Source: Benincasa hispida (taxonomy: Eukaryota > Streptophyta > Magnoliopsida > Cucurbitales > Cucurbitaceae). Taken from it: a stretch of 64,000 nt of DNA. The stretch is taken from contig NC_052359.1 in assembly GCF_009727055.1 (NCBI RefSeq), forward strand, positions 21,659,952 through 21,723,951. The letters are read 5' to 3'. Positions 32,734 through 43,644 of the stretch are shown one piece after another; within the stretch, counting starts at the first letter, position 1; every line of letters begins with the position of its first letter. Both the position numbers and the translations under genes were made by a program. Under the pieces are notes generated by a model. The model was not told the origin of the DNA. It saw nothing but the letters and a program-made list of their open reading frames with translations, and did not search any database.

Positions 32734-34364
32734 GACCAAGTGTTAATGTCTCATTATATAACACCGTTCATGACAGAGACTTCACTTCACTAGGATGACC
32801 ATAGGTAACATGACCTTTATCCTGAGTGAGTTGGGAACTCCTGCCATTGAGGGCGGTCCTTTGATTTGTATGGGTGCGAATAGCCAAGTCGCCAATTCAA
32901 ACCTACCATTTTGAGGATTCGTTTGATTTGAGAGCTGGGAACTCAACTACACAAGATGGAATTCACTCCTTCCCCGAGGCAAGGGTAAGTAGATAGATGA
33001 CTCCCTTAAGGGTTGATTCCGGGGCTTGAACAATGTGGCGCCACACACCTTCTCTTGGTTCGAGAGGTGTTCACATATAGTTGGACTATGTTGTATTGTT
33101 CATTAGAGGAATCAATGGTACTTAAGGAATGAGATGTAACTACAGGGGCAAAACGATAAATTGGCCCAGCTGTACTTACGAGCATCTATGAAAGGTCATC
33201 GTACTCATGATTGGTTATATCCGATGGACACAGAAATATATCTGTGGTAAAAAGAGTTCAGCTGTTGGTCTTTAGTGGAATCACTGACAGTTAACGGATG
33301 GTGAATCTCGTGGCTAAAGAGTTTAGTCAACTATTCACGTACTGTTGGAGCTTCGAGCCACAGGTCCATTAGGTCACCTAAGTAGCTTGGATAAAGTCGA
33401 GAACCAATGTTTGGGTTAATTTGAAATGTTCAAATTGACAAGGGAAGTTCAATTATATATGATATAATTGGCTAAATGTATAATATACATTATTTTAGAG
33501 GAAATTAGATATAAATATGATTTATATCAAGTAGAGGAAAAATACTATAGTAGATATATGATATCAAACTATAGGATATAAATATATGATTATATTTATT
33601 AATTAAATTAATTGATTAATTATTTAATAATTAACCAATTAATCCACGTTCGGACGTAGGAAGATGGGGCCACGAAGGTTATGGTAACCGGCGGGTTAAA
33701 GTTTTGAAAATCATTTTCATTTGAAGAAATAATTTAGTCGTGCATTCTAATTGCCCGCGCCCAAAAAGAATCCGTGAAAGAGCAATCGCGAGAGCCTATA
33801 CGATAGAAGCTCATTTGTCTAAATGATCGTCTAGTTCGTGCGTTCTCCAAACGATCGTATACCTCTTTCCTAAATGATCGTTCAGTTTTTCCTAAACGAT
33901 CGTGTAGCTCTACTATACGATAAGCATCTCTGCTATATGATAGAAGAGTTCTTCTCACGTGCGCTTATCGTCTACACGACGTCTTCTCCATCATCCTTTA
34001 CCAAACTCACCAGAGCCTACTCTTTGGGTTTTTGACGTCGAGGATACCTGGGTTTCTCTTGTGGTGGTGGTGTCCCCGTGGCCTTGTTCATGTACATTCG
34101 GATCGTTCAATAACAGTCGACAGACTCGCCGAGTGCTGGTAGATTGGTGGGAAGTTTTCCGCTGCTTTGGGTTCACACATACAAAGACAGTCTTCCTTTG
34201 TTATGAACCTCTTTTCCCTATGTTTTATTGTATTCTGAGCATGTCGTTGATGAGTTTAATATGCATAAGTATTAGTATGGAATGTATATCGTTTATGTTT
34301 TGGTCACTATGAAATCGGAGCGATCTAAGCCTGCTCATGGAACTCTCGATATGAGATCCTTCAA
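32734..34364 (+). repeat. Copia-6L LTR, 5' truncated
   Basis: It begins at GACCAAGTGTTAATGTCTC, about 400 bp into the LTR compared with 22264. It ends ATCCTTCA before a primer site. It has an ACGATCG motif array at 33790-33975. The donor-like U5 position reads TTGTTATGAACC here, so that site is lost in this copy. Confidence 0.8.
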
Positions 34365-34740
34365 TTGGTATCAGAGCTAGGTTTCTGATACTCCGATTTC
34401 ATTTGTTGCAACGAAATAACGTTTACATTCATGGTGGGAGCATTTCTACATAGTTTTAAGTGTTAATACTGTTGTGGATGTGCCGGATTAATGGATGTTT
34501 TCAGGATGAATTGCCTCGGTCTGTTTAATTCCTTTTACATTTGTGGTTGTATGTAAAGGCCCCTGCGTTTTTGGGCATATATAATCATAATCGAGTCTGT
34601 ATTCAAAGTGTTTGAAGTCTTAAGTCGTTCGTCGAAGTTCTGGGCCAAGGTTGCGGCTCTTCGAGGAAGGAGATGATCTAGGGTTGATCGCATCGTGCAG
34701 AAAATGGTTTTATGTGATCGTTGTCCATCGCATCGTGAAG
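34365..34740 (+). other. Copia-6L primer site and leader fragment
   Basis: TTGGTATCAGAGC (34365-34377) then leader collinear with 35278-35652 (GTAAAGGCCCCTGCG, GTCGTTCGTCGAAG, TGATCTAGGGTTGA). It stops at CATCGTGAAG, directly at the ambiguous base. Confidence 0.85.
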
Positions 34741-34741
34741 N
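34741..34741. other. Ambiguous base (N) at a repeat breakpoint
   Basis: The only N I noticed. Sequence left of it is Copia leader and sequence right of it is Copia U5, so the N sits on a junction in a duplicated context. Confidence 0.95.
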
Positions 34742-35277
34742 TCGTCTGCCACACGTTTTCTCTAAACGATCGTATACATTTTCCCTAAATGATCGTTCAG
34801 CCTTTCATACACGATCGTATAGCTCTACTATATGAAAACATTTCCGCTATACGATAGCAGAGTTTCATCTCCCACTTGCTTATCGCTTACACAACGCGTT
34901 CTCCTCAATCCTCTACCAAACTCACCAAAGCCCACTCTTTAGGTTTTTGACACCGAGGATACCTAGATTTCTCTTGTGGTGGTGTCATCCCCGCTGCATT
35001 TTCGTGTATGTTCTGATCGTGCTGTTGCAGCCGACATATTTGCTAGATTCTGGTAGATCGATGGGAGGTTTTCCGCTGTTGAAGGTTCAGACATTCGAAG
35101 AGTGTCTTCATCTGGTATGAACCTTTTCCATGGTTTTTTATTGTATTCTGAGCATGCCAATAATGAGTTTTATATGCATAAATGTATGTGTTGAATGTAT
35201 ATCGTTTTTGTTTCGGTCACTATAAAATCGGATCGATCTAAACCCGCTTATGGAACTCTCGGTATGAGATCTTTCAA
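34742..35277 (+). repeat. Copia-6 LTR 3' fragment
   Basis: The last 536 bp of an LTR collinear with 33830-34364, from within the ACGATCG array to ATCTTTCA. It contains CATCTG|GTATGAACC at 35110, the donor-like site. Confidence 0.8.
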
Positions 35278-35290
35278 TTGGTATCAGAGC
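35278..35290 (+). other. Copia-6 primer-binding site
   Basis: TTGGTATCAGAGC directly after the LTR end. Confidence 0.88.
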
Positions 35291-35766
35291 CAAGTTTCTG
35301 ATACTCTGATTTCATCTATTGCAATGAAATAACATATACATTCATGGTGGGTGCATTTCTACGCTGTTTTAAATGTTAAATCTGTTGTGGATGTGCCAGA
35401 TTAATGGATGTTTTTGGGATGAATTGCCTTGGTTTGTTTAATTCCTTTTACATTTGCAATTTTTTGTAAAGGCCCCTGCGTTTTTGGGCATAAATAATCG
35501 TAATCGAGTATGTATTCAAAGTGTTTGAAGTCTTGAGTCGTTCGTCGAAGTTCTGGGCAAAGGTTGCGGCTATTTGAGGAAGGAGATGATCTAGGGTTGA
35601 CTGCATCGTGATGAAGAAATTCTACGCGATCATTGTCCATCGCATCATGAAGATGAAGGAGTATGTGATCGCGGTTGAACACATCAGTTAAATGATGGGG
35701 TATGCGACCAAGAGTTGGTCGTATCGGGTCGACGATCGGGCATGCGATCGCTGAGTATTGTTTAAT

Positions 35767-35995
35767 GCGCACTCTAGACGATCGTTTAGGTCAGCAAGCT
35801 TCATCGCTTAGTAACTGACTAAACGATCGCTTAGCATCGCAAGGTAAATCGTTTACCAAATTGCACGCATCAGTTAGACGATCAGACGCTCGCGTATCGT
35901 TTAAAGCGCGCTAGACGATCATTTAGGTCAGCAAGCTTCATCACTTAGTAACTGACTAAACGATCGCTTAGTAACTCAAGGTAAATCATTTACCT
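35767..35995 (+). repeat. Tandem repeat of about 138 bp in Copia-6 leader
   Basis: Two copies share CTAGACGATC, TTTAGGTCAGCAAGCTTCATC, CTTAGTAACTGACTAAACG and AAGGTAAATC, separated by 45 bp of partly related sequence. Confidence 0.75.
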
Positions 35996-36341
35996 TTCGT
36001 CGCGCTACACGATTGCATGACGATCAGGCTTTGCAGCCTCATCGTCGTCTACGCGATCGTTTGCTAATGTTCCTATCGTCTAGTGCGCGTTGAAAGATCG
36101 TCTACCTACTGAAGATTGCTACACGATGGAGACCTCCTGGCGATTCAAGACCTGGTTCTCCTGTGAACCGGTTTGCTCGATGAAAAAATGTAATGGATAG
36201 GGTTTTTCATTCCGGTTCTTTTTTTTTGGTTTAAAGGCTCATCCCGATCCATTAATCTATTTGTTTAATACATGCGATGTATGTTTTATATGTCATATGG
36301 TATGCGCATATAGTAAATCTCACCTTAGGTTATGCATTGAT

Positions 36342-36502
36342 CATGCATCATCTCTTTATTGTAATTGTTATAATTTAGAGAAGCATGATTTTAATTATGT
36401 AAGAGCATGCTCATGCATCATATAATATAAGAGTTATATTGATGCATGCATAAAAAGCATTGGCATGCATCATCTTTATATTATAATTGTTATAGTATAA
36501 AG
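36342..36502 (+). repeat. CATGCATCAT-hairpin module in Copia-6 leader
   Basis: CATGCATCAT at 36342, 36412 and 36464. The second hairpin is AATATAA-GAG-TTATATT (36424-36440). The third is CTTTATATTATAA-TTG-TTATAGTATAAAG (36474-36502), 13 pairs with one G-U. The first is an imperfect stem from 36351 to 36381. Confidence 0.82.
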
Positions 36503-37827
36503 GTGAATGATAGCATGTTTGCTTGGTTATTATGCGTTATATAAAAGTTATATAGTAATGACCTGACATTGCATGAAGCATGACACATAGGTTACTTTAT
36601 AATTGTTATAAACGCCTCGTTATGCGTAAAACTTTTTTAGTTATTTCTTTTTAAGAGTTAAAGATTAGAACTAAAAGAAATAAGAAAGACATGCATGCTC
36701 ACTTAGGTTTAATTCATGGTTTTGAAATGTTTAAAACTTGGATCACATAGACCTAAGATCATGGTTCTAATATGATTAGTAACCCAAAGGCTTTAATCTT
36801 TTAATTAGTTAAATAGGATTAAATTGGCTAATAAAAGGTTAAAGTGTAGCAAATCTATCTATAAGAGACCTTTTATCTAAGGCGGGTTCTGTCTAGGCTG
36901 GGGTATTTAAATTGACAGAAACGTAACACCCTTACCTGAGAACTTACCTGGAAAGGTGAATTAGATAGATTTGATGCATGCATGCAAGTTAATAATTATC
37001 CACTAAAGTGTTTAAATGTGACTACTTGAACTTGTTTATATTTCATAAACAAACTTTGTTTATGAGCAGGCTTTAAAAAGACCACTTAGACTAAAATCAG
37101 TAGCCGGATTGTCTAGGTTAATGAATCCCTAGGTAGAACATTCAGTGGGAAATACTTGGGACATAAGATGCTTCACTTAAACCTTTCACTTTTCTCCTAA
37201 AGTCCACACCGTGAGATCTATTCTCGGCCTTATAGCCCCTTTGGCGTGTCCCCCCAATGGATCGTGTTTGGGTAGGTCAATATCAAGGTGGATGGAGAGA
37301 ATGTTCATAGTAAGTGGGAGCAGGAAGTGCGACAGCATATCCCTTGGTCTCCCTCGTTAGGTTGAATAAAGTTACTGCGCATCGCCTCGAGGCACCCTGG
37401 GAGTGTCCCCCCAAAGGATGACAGTTTTGCGCGTTTCTTTATTTGATCTCCTGTAAGAGGATAAGGTAACTTAGTCTCTTGTCCTAATCTATCTTTACCC
37501 TACGGTAAGCGCATTAGGGCGGGACTCTGGCATCGAAAACGAGGGGTTACATGTACACGGAATAGTTAAATGTTAATGATTCTGGATCGAAAAATAGTGG
37601 TCGTTAGGTTCAGTTCCAACAGTTGGTTCTGCCTAATGGTTCAGAATGTCTCATCCCAGTGAAAGGGCAACTGATCACCCTACCGGTGGCGTTTGTCCTA
37701 ACTCATTGGGGCATCATTGCAAAATAGAAGTACGGGTACTTGAAACTATTCTGCAAAACGAATAGGTTTAAAAGTGGTTTAACAAAAAATAATCAAAATT
37801 TGTTCGTATTTTTAGCAACTTTTTCAA

Positions 37828-38735
37828 ATGGCTACAGCCACCTCATCGTTGTTAAGCGCCGAAAAATTAACTGGCGAAAATTTTTCAACATGGAAACATA
37901 TGATCACGATGATCCTAATCATCGAGGATCTCATGTTCGCTCTCACGGAGGCTTGTCCTCCTATTCCAACTCCAAATGCTGCTCGAAATATTCGGGAGGC
38001 ATACGAGCGATGGACAAGGGCGAATGAGAAGGCTCGAGCCTATATCTTGGCAAGTCTTTCTGACATCTTGGCCAAGAAGCATGAGCCTATGGTCTCAGCC
38101 CGTGAGATCATGGAGTCCTTACAGGGGATGTTTGGACAATCGTCTAAACAGCTTATGCATGAGGCTCTTAAATATATATTCAACTCCAAAATGCAAGAAG
38201 GCACCTCTTTTCGTGAACATGTGCTAAACATGATGGTCCACTTCAATGTGGCAAAGTTGAATGGGTCTACCATCGATGAGGACAGCGAGATTAGCATAAT
38301 CCTGCATTCTTTGCTGGAGAGCTTCCTGCACTTTGTTAGCAATGTGATTCTTAACAAAGTGAAATATAACCTTACAACTCTCCTCAACGAGTTGCAGACA
38401 TACCAATTGTGACTGAAAAGTAAGGAGAAGCAGAAAGGTGAGGCAAATTTTGCTTCATCCTCAAGGACGTTCCATAGAGGTTCGACCTCAGGAACGAAGT
38501 CTGCACCTTCTACTTCTACCTCTGCAAAGGGGAAGAAGAAGAAGGGTGGTAAAGGAAAAGGGAAGGCACCTACTAACCCACCACCTGTCACCCCAAGGAG
38601 GCCTCCACCAGTTGCTAAGGGAAAGTGTTTCCATTGCAACTAAGATGGACATTAGAAGAGGAACTGTCCTCGGTATCTGAAGGAGAAGAAAGCAGCCAAG
38701 GCTAAGGCCAAGGCGGATAAAGGTAAATATGATTT
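37828..38735 (+). pseudogene. gag: Copia-6 gag, best preserved
   Basis: The ATG at 37828 follows the TTTTTAG leader end. 194 open codons begin MATATSSLLSAEKLTGEN, then FSTWKHMITMILIIEDLMFA, LTEACPPIPTPNAARN and EAYERWTRANEKARAYI. MFGQSSKQLMHEALKYIFNS and SFREHVLNMMVHFNV follow, ending LLNELQTYQL at a TGA. The frame goes on through KSKEKQKGEANFAS, a basic KGKKKKGGKGKGKAP stretch and a CCHC knuckle, CFHCN*DGH*KRNCPRYL (38628-38680), with two stops (CAA to TAA, TGG to TAG). This is a retrotransposon UBN2-type Gag: the virus-like particle and RNA-packaging protein. Confidence 0.88.
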
Positions 38736-40536
38736 ACTTGTGCTCGAAACTTGTTTAGTGGAGAATGATGATTCAACCTAGATAATTGATTCAGGCGCCA
38801 CTAACCATGTTTGTTCTTCTTTTCAGGGGATTAGATCTTGGCGACAGCTAGAGGCTGGTGACATGACGATGCGAGTAGGCACCGGGCACATCGTCTTAGC
38901 TGTGGCAATGTGAGGGCTCCAGTTGACTTTACAGAATAGGTTTCTAATTTTAAATAATGTATATATTATTCCTGAACTAAAAAGGAACCTTATTTCTGTA
39001 AAGTGCTTATTGCAATGTAAATACGTTGTTTCTTTCAATTTAAGTAAAGCGTTTATTCATAAAGATGATGTTTTTATTTGCACAGCAAATCTGGAATCGA
39101 ATTTATATGTGATAAGGTCGTTAACCATTAATTCCCTTCATAATACTGAAATGTTCAGAACTGTCGTAACTCAATCAAAACGTCAACGAATTTCTCCAAA
39201 AGAAAATGCGTAACTTTGGCATCTACTTTTAGGGCACATCAATCTCAATAGGATTGAGAGATTGGTGAAGAATTGACTTTTAAGTGATTAGAAGAAAATT
39301 CTTTACCTATGTGTGAATCTTGCCTTGAGAATAAGATGACTAAACAACCTTTTACTGGAAAAGATTTTAGAGCCAAAGAGCCTCTTGAATTAGTACATTC
39401 TAACCTTTGTGGTCCTATGAATGTGCCAGCCCGAGGTGGCTATGAATATTTTATCAGTTTTACTGATGATTACTCCAAGTTCGGGTATGTTTATCTTTTG
39501 CAACAGAAGTCTGAATCCTTTGAAAAGTTCAAAGAGTTCAAGGCTGAAGTTGAAAACGCATTGGATAAACGATTAAAACACTTCAATCAGATCGAGGTGG
39601 AGAGTTTTTGGACTCCGCATTCCAGGACTATTTGATAAAACATGGAATCATTTCCCAACTCTCAGCGCCGGGTACACCTCAGCAAAATGGTGTAACGGAG
39701 AGGGGAAATAGGACCTTGTTAGACATGGTTCATTCGATGATGATTTACGCTTTCTTACCGGACTCGTTTTAGGGTTTCGCAGTGGAGACTGCGGTGTACA
39801 TACTCAACTGTGTTCCCTCCAAAAGTGTTGCAAGAACACCTCTGGAGTTGTGGAATGGGTGTAAAGCTAGTTTACGTCATTTCCGCATTTGGGGTTGCCC
39901 TGCACATGTGCTTGAGGCTAATCCCAAGAAGTTGGAACCACGGTCGAGGTTGGGCCTCTTTTTAGGCTTCCCCAAAGGTACACGAGGGGTTTATTTTTAT
40001 GATCCGACAAAAAATAGGGTGTTTGTTTCAACAAACGCTACTTTCCTGGAGGAGGATCATATAAAGAAGCACAATCCACGAAGCAAAGTCGTGTTACGTG
40101 AGCTTTCCAATGAAACTACTGAAACTTCAACAAGAGTTGTTGAAGAGCCTGCTACATCAACAAGAGTTCTTGATGGGAGTTCATCTAGTAGGTCGGTTCC
40201 ACCTCAAGAGTTGAGGGAACCTCGACGTAGTGAGAGGGTTGCGAACCCACCCGTTCGCTATCTGGGTTTCACGAAAATCCTTGCTATGGTAGTAGATGGC
40301 GACGTTGAGGATCCGTTATCTTATAAGAAGGCAATGAAGGATGTTGATCGGGATGAATGGGTCAAGGCCATGGATCTCAAGATGGAGTCGATGTACTTCA
40401 ACTCAGTATGGGATCTTGTAGATCAGGCCGATGGGGTTCGCCCTGTAGGTTGTAAATGGATCTACAAGTGCAAACAGGGTGCTGATGGGAAGGTACAGAC
40501 CTTCAAGGCTCGACTTGTGGCAAAGGGTTATACCTA
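38736..40536 (+). pseudogene. pol: Copia-6 pol: protease, integrase, linker, RT start
   Basis: Protease: YDLLVLETCLVENDD, then IIDSGATNHVCSSF with an intact DSG but a TAG in place of the preceding Trp. GAG-pre-integrase: LNRIERLVKN after a stop at 39211. Integrase: CESCLENKMTKQPF, ELVHSNLCGPMNV (the catalytic HSDLCG Asp is Asn), FISFTDDYSKFGYVYL. A frame change near 39620 and TAG stops at FW*GF follow. A 251-codon open stretch (39782-40537) carries ETAVYILNCVPSKS, RIWGCPAHVLEANPKK and TNATFLEEDHIKKHNP. It ends with RT: WVKAMDLKMESM, VWDLVDQADGVRPVGCKW, FKARLVAKGYT. Confidence 0.87.
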
Positions 40537-41694
40537 GGTAAAGAGAGTCGACTATGAGGAGACTTTCTTGCCTGTTGCCATGTTAAAGTCGATTCGCATC
40601 CTTCTGTCTATTGCAGCATATTATAAATATGAGATCTGGAAAATGGACGTCAAGACGGCCTTTCTGAATGGCAATCTTGAGGAGACCATTTATATGGTGC
40701 AACCCGAGGGATTCGTAGCTCAAGGTCAAGAGAAAAAGGTTTGCAAACTGAATCGGTCCATTTCTGGATGGAAACAGGCATCTCGATCTTGAAACATACG
40801 ATTTGATGTTGTGATCAAGACGTATGGCTTTAACCAAAGCGTTGATGAACCTTGTGTCTACAAGAAGATCATCAACGCTTCAGTAGTCTTCTTAGTATTG
40901 TATGTAGATGATATCCTACTCATTGAAAATGATGTAGGTCTACTGACTGCAATTAAGAACTGGCTAGCGACACAATTCCAAATGAAAGATTTGGGAGAGA
41001 CTCAGTTTGTTATAGGAATCTAGATCTTTCGAGATCGTAAGAACAAAGTGCTAGCACTGTCTCATGCATCGTACATTTTCAAGATGTTGCTCAAGTACTC
41101 GATGCAAGACTCAGAGGGGTCTACTGCCGTTTAGGCATGGAGTCACTTTGTCTAAGCAAATGTGTCCAAAAATGCCTCATGAGGTTGAGGAGATGAGATG
41201 GGTCTCATATGCATCTACTGTTGGAAGTTTGATGTACGCAATGCTCTGTACTCGTCCAGACATTTGCTACGCTGTGGGCATAGTCAGTAGGTATCAGTCT
41301 AACCCAGGCCAGAGTCACTCAACCGTAGTGAAGAACATTCTTAAGTATCTTCGGAGAACAAGGGACTACATGCTCGTGTATCGTTCGAGGGATTTGATCC
41401 TTACAGGGTCAATCTTTTAGACTGATAAGGATGTTTGCAAGTCTACATCAGGGTCAGTCTTTACTCTTAACGGAGGGCTGTAGTGTGGTGAAGCACTAAG
41501 TAGGGGTGCATCGCTGACTCCACTATGGAGGCGGAGTACGTAGCGGCTTGCGAAGCTGCTAAGGAGGCCGTCTAGCTCAGGAAGTTCTTGACAGACCTGG
41601 AAGTTGTTCCAGATATATCTAGGCTCATTACCCTCTATTGTGATAATAGTGAGGCAGTGGCAAACTCCAAGGAGCAAGTAGAATGACCAAGTGT
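40537..41694 (+). pseudogene. pol: Copia-6 RT and RNase H, broken
   Basis: RT palm: MLKSIRILLSIAAYYKYEIW, KMDVKTAFLNGNLEETIYM, KLNRSISGWKQASRS. The catalytic LYVDDILLI is intact (TATGTAGATGAT at 40901). Stops come at TCTTGA (Trp codon) and GGAATCTAG (Gln codon). RNase H begins around CYAVGIVSRYQSNPGQSHST and is frame-shifted; YTDSDF is partly deleted. The final YCDNSEAVANSKE is joined abruptly at 41694 to LTR-internal sequence, deleting the RNase H C-terminus, polypurine tract and LTR start. The identical junction is at 32733. Confidence 0.87.
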
Positions 41695-43291
41695 TAATGT
41701 CTCATTATATAACACCGTTCATGACAGAGACTTCACTTCACTAGGATGACCATAAGTAACATGAACTCTATCCTTAGTGAGTTGGGAACTCCTACCATTG
41801 AGGGCGGTCTTTTGATTTGTATGGGTGCGAGTGGCCAAGTCGCCGATTCAAACCTACCATTTTGGGGATTAACCTGATTTAGGAGTTGGGAACTCAACTA
41901 CACAAGATGGAATTCACTCCTTCCCCAAGGCAGATTCTGGGGCTTGAACAATGTGGCGCCACACACCTTTTCTTGGTCCGAGAAGTGTTTACACATACTT
42001 GGACTATGTTGTATTTTTCATTAGAGGAATCAATGGTACTTAAGGAATGAGATGTAACTACAGGGGCAAAATGGTAAATTGGCCCAACTGTACTTACAAG
42101 CATCTGTGAAAGGTCACCGTATTTATGATTGGTTATATCCAATGGACACAGAAATATATCTGTGGTAAAAAGAGTTCAGTTGTTGGTCTTTAGTAGAATC
42201 ACTGACAGTTAACGGATAGTGAATCTCATAGCTAAAGAGTTTAGTCAGCTATTCACGTACCATTAGAGCTTCGAGCCATAGGTCCATTAGATCACCTAGG
42301 TAGCGTGGATAAAGTCGAGAACCAGTGTTTGGGTTAATTTGAAATGTCCAAATTGACAAGAGGAATTGAACTGGTTAATTATATATGATATAATTGGCTA
42401 AATGTATGAGATACATTATTTTGGAGGAAATTAGATATAAATATGGTTTATATCAAGTAGAGGAAAAATACTATAGTAGATATATGGTATTAAACTATAG
42501 GATATAAATATATTATTATTATATTTATTAATTAAATTAACTGATTAATTATTTAATAATTAACCAATTAATCCACGTTCGGACATGGGAAGATGGGGCC
42601 ACGAAGGTTATGGTAACCGGCGGGTTAAAGTTTTGAAAATCATTTTCATTTGAAGAAATAATTGAGTCGTGCATTCTAATCACCCGCGCTAAAAAAGAAT
42701 CCATGAAAAAGCGATCACAAGAGCCTATACGATAGAAGCTCATTCGTCTAAACGATCTTCTAGTTCACACGTTCTCCAAACGATCGTATACCTCTTTCCC
42801 AAACGATCATTCAGTTTTTCCTAAACGATCGTGTAGCTCTACTATACGATAAGCATCTCCGCTATACAATAGCAGAGTTCTTCTCGCGCGCGCTTATCGT
42901 CTACACGACGTCTTCTCCTCCGTCCTCTACCAAACTCACCAGAGCCCACTCTTTGGATTTTTTACGCCGAGGATACCCGGGTTTCCCTTGTGGTGGTGTT
43001 GTCCCCGCGGCCTTGTTCGTGTACGTTCGAATTGTGCAGTAACAGTTGACAGACTCGCCAGGTGCTGGTAGATCGGTGGAAAGGTTTCCACTGCTTTGGG
43101 TTCACACATACGCAGACAGTCTTCCTTTGTTATCAACCTCTTTTCCCTATGTTTTATTGTATTCTGAGCATGCCGTTGATGAGTTTATATGCATAACTGT
43201 TAGTATGGATTGTATATCTTTTATGTTTCAGTCACTGTGAAATCGGATCGATCTAAGCCTACTCATGGAACTCTCGGTATGAGATTCTTCA
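41695..43291 (+). repeat. Copia-6 LTR, 5' truncated
   Basis: Near-duplicate of 32734-34364, including the truncated start. It ends GATTCTTCA at 43291, after which Athila-like interior resumes (CACCCGTGGGGG) in place of a primer site, so this is a true element end. It has an ACGATCG array at 42700-42910. Confidence 0.82.
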
Positions 43292-43644
43292 CACCCGTGG
43301 GGGCAAGCCAAAATTAAGAGTGTAACCAGGTTCAATGCCCCAATTCAATAATATATCATAGAGCTTTGAATCTTATTAATCGAACGCATTATAAAAAGCT
43401 AAAAGCAAAGTTGCTTGAAATGAGTAAAAAGTTTTTGAGCGGAGGCTTACCAGGATACAACTTAGAAAAGATCTCTTGGAAGAAATAGCTAATTTTGAGG
43501 GGAATGTTGTTGCCAAAGTTAGAGGTGCAAGTTATTTATATTTTGAAAAGTTGGTCAACGCAAAGGGAAAACTAGAGGATTAATTTTGAATTTTCTGAGT
43601 ATAAGACATGCTTGAGGACATTCATGATTCTAAGTTTGGGGGTG
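43292..43644 (+). other. Athila-like 3' interior and polypurine tract
   Basis: About 350 bp without recognisable coding: GAGCGGAGGCTTACCAGG and GAGTATAAGACATGCTTGAGG, then AAGTTTGGGGGTG (43632-43644) directly before the 3' LTR. This is the standard Athila/Tat plus-strand primer. Confidence 0.8.

Larger units (their letters stand above)
35291..37827 (+). other. Copia-6 leader
   Basis: Block order as in Copia-5. It has an ACGATCG array (35610-36130) that includes a two-copy repeat of about 138 bp period (35767-35859, 35905-35995). Three CATGCATCAT-hairpin units follow (36342-36502), then TCTATAAGAGACC (36857) and GGGTATTTAAATTGACAG. Pre-gag boxes are at 37200 and 37390 (GCACCCTGGGAGTGTCCCCC). 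TTTTTAG at 37809-37815 is the candidate acceptor, 13 bases before the ATG. Confidence 0.78.

Noticed and set aside
33959..34312. Open frame of 117 codons across Copia-6L U5
   Set aside because: It lies in LTR sequence whose sister copies (34900-35200, 43000-43250) break the frame; no protein similarity is visible.
35610..36130. Regularly spaced palindromic CGATCG motifs resembling a CRISPR array
   Set aside because: Repeats are short and variable, spacing is irregular, no cas genes exist, and the surrounding DNA is a plant retrotransposon leader.
40583..40837. Antisense ORF over Copia-6 RT (and similar minus-strand ORFs over pol)
   Set aside because: Mirror frames of conserved RT codons; the forward frame explains the conservation.
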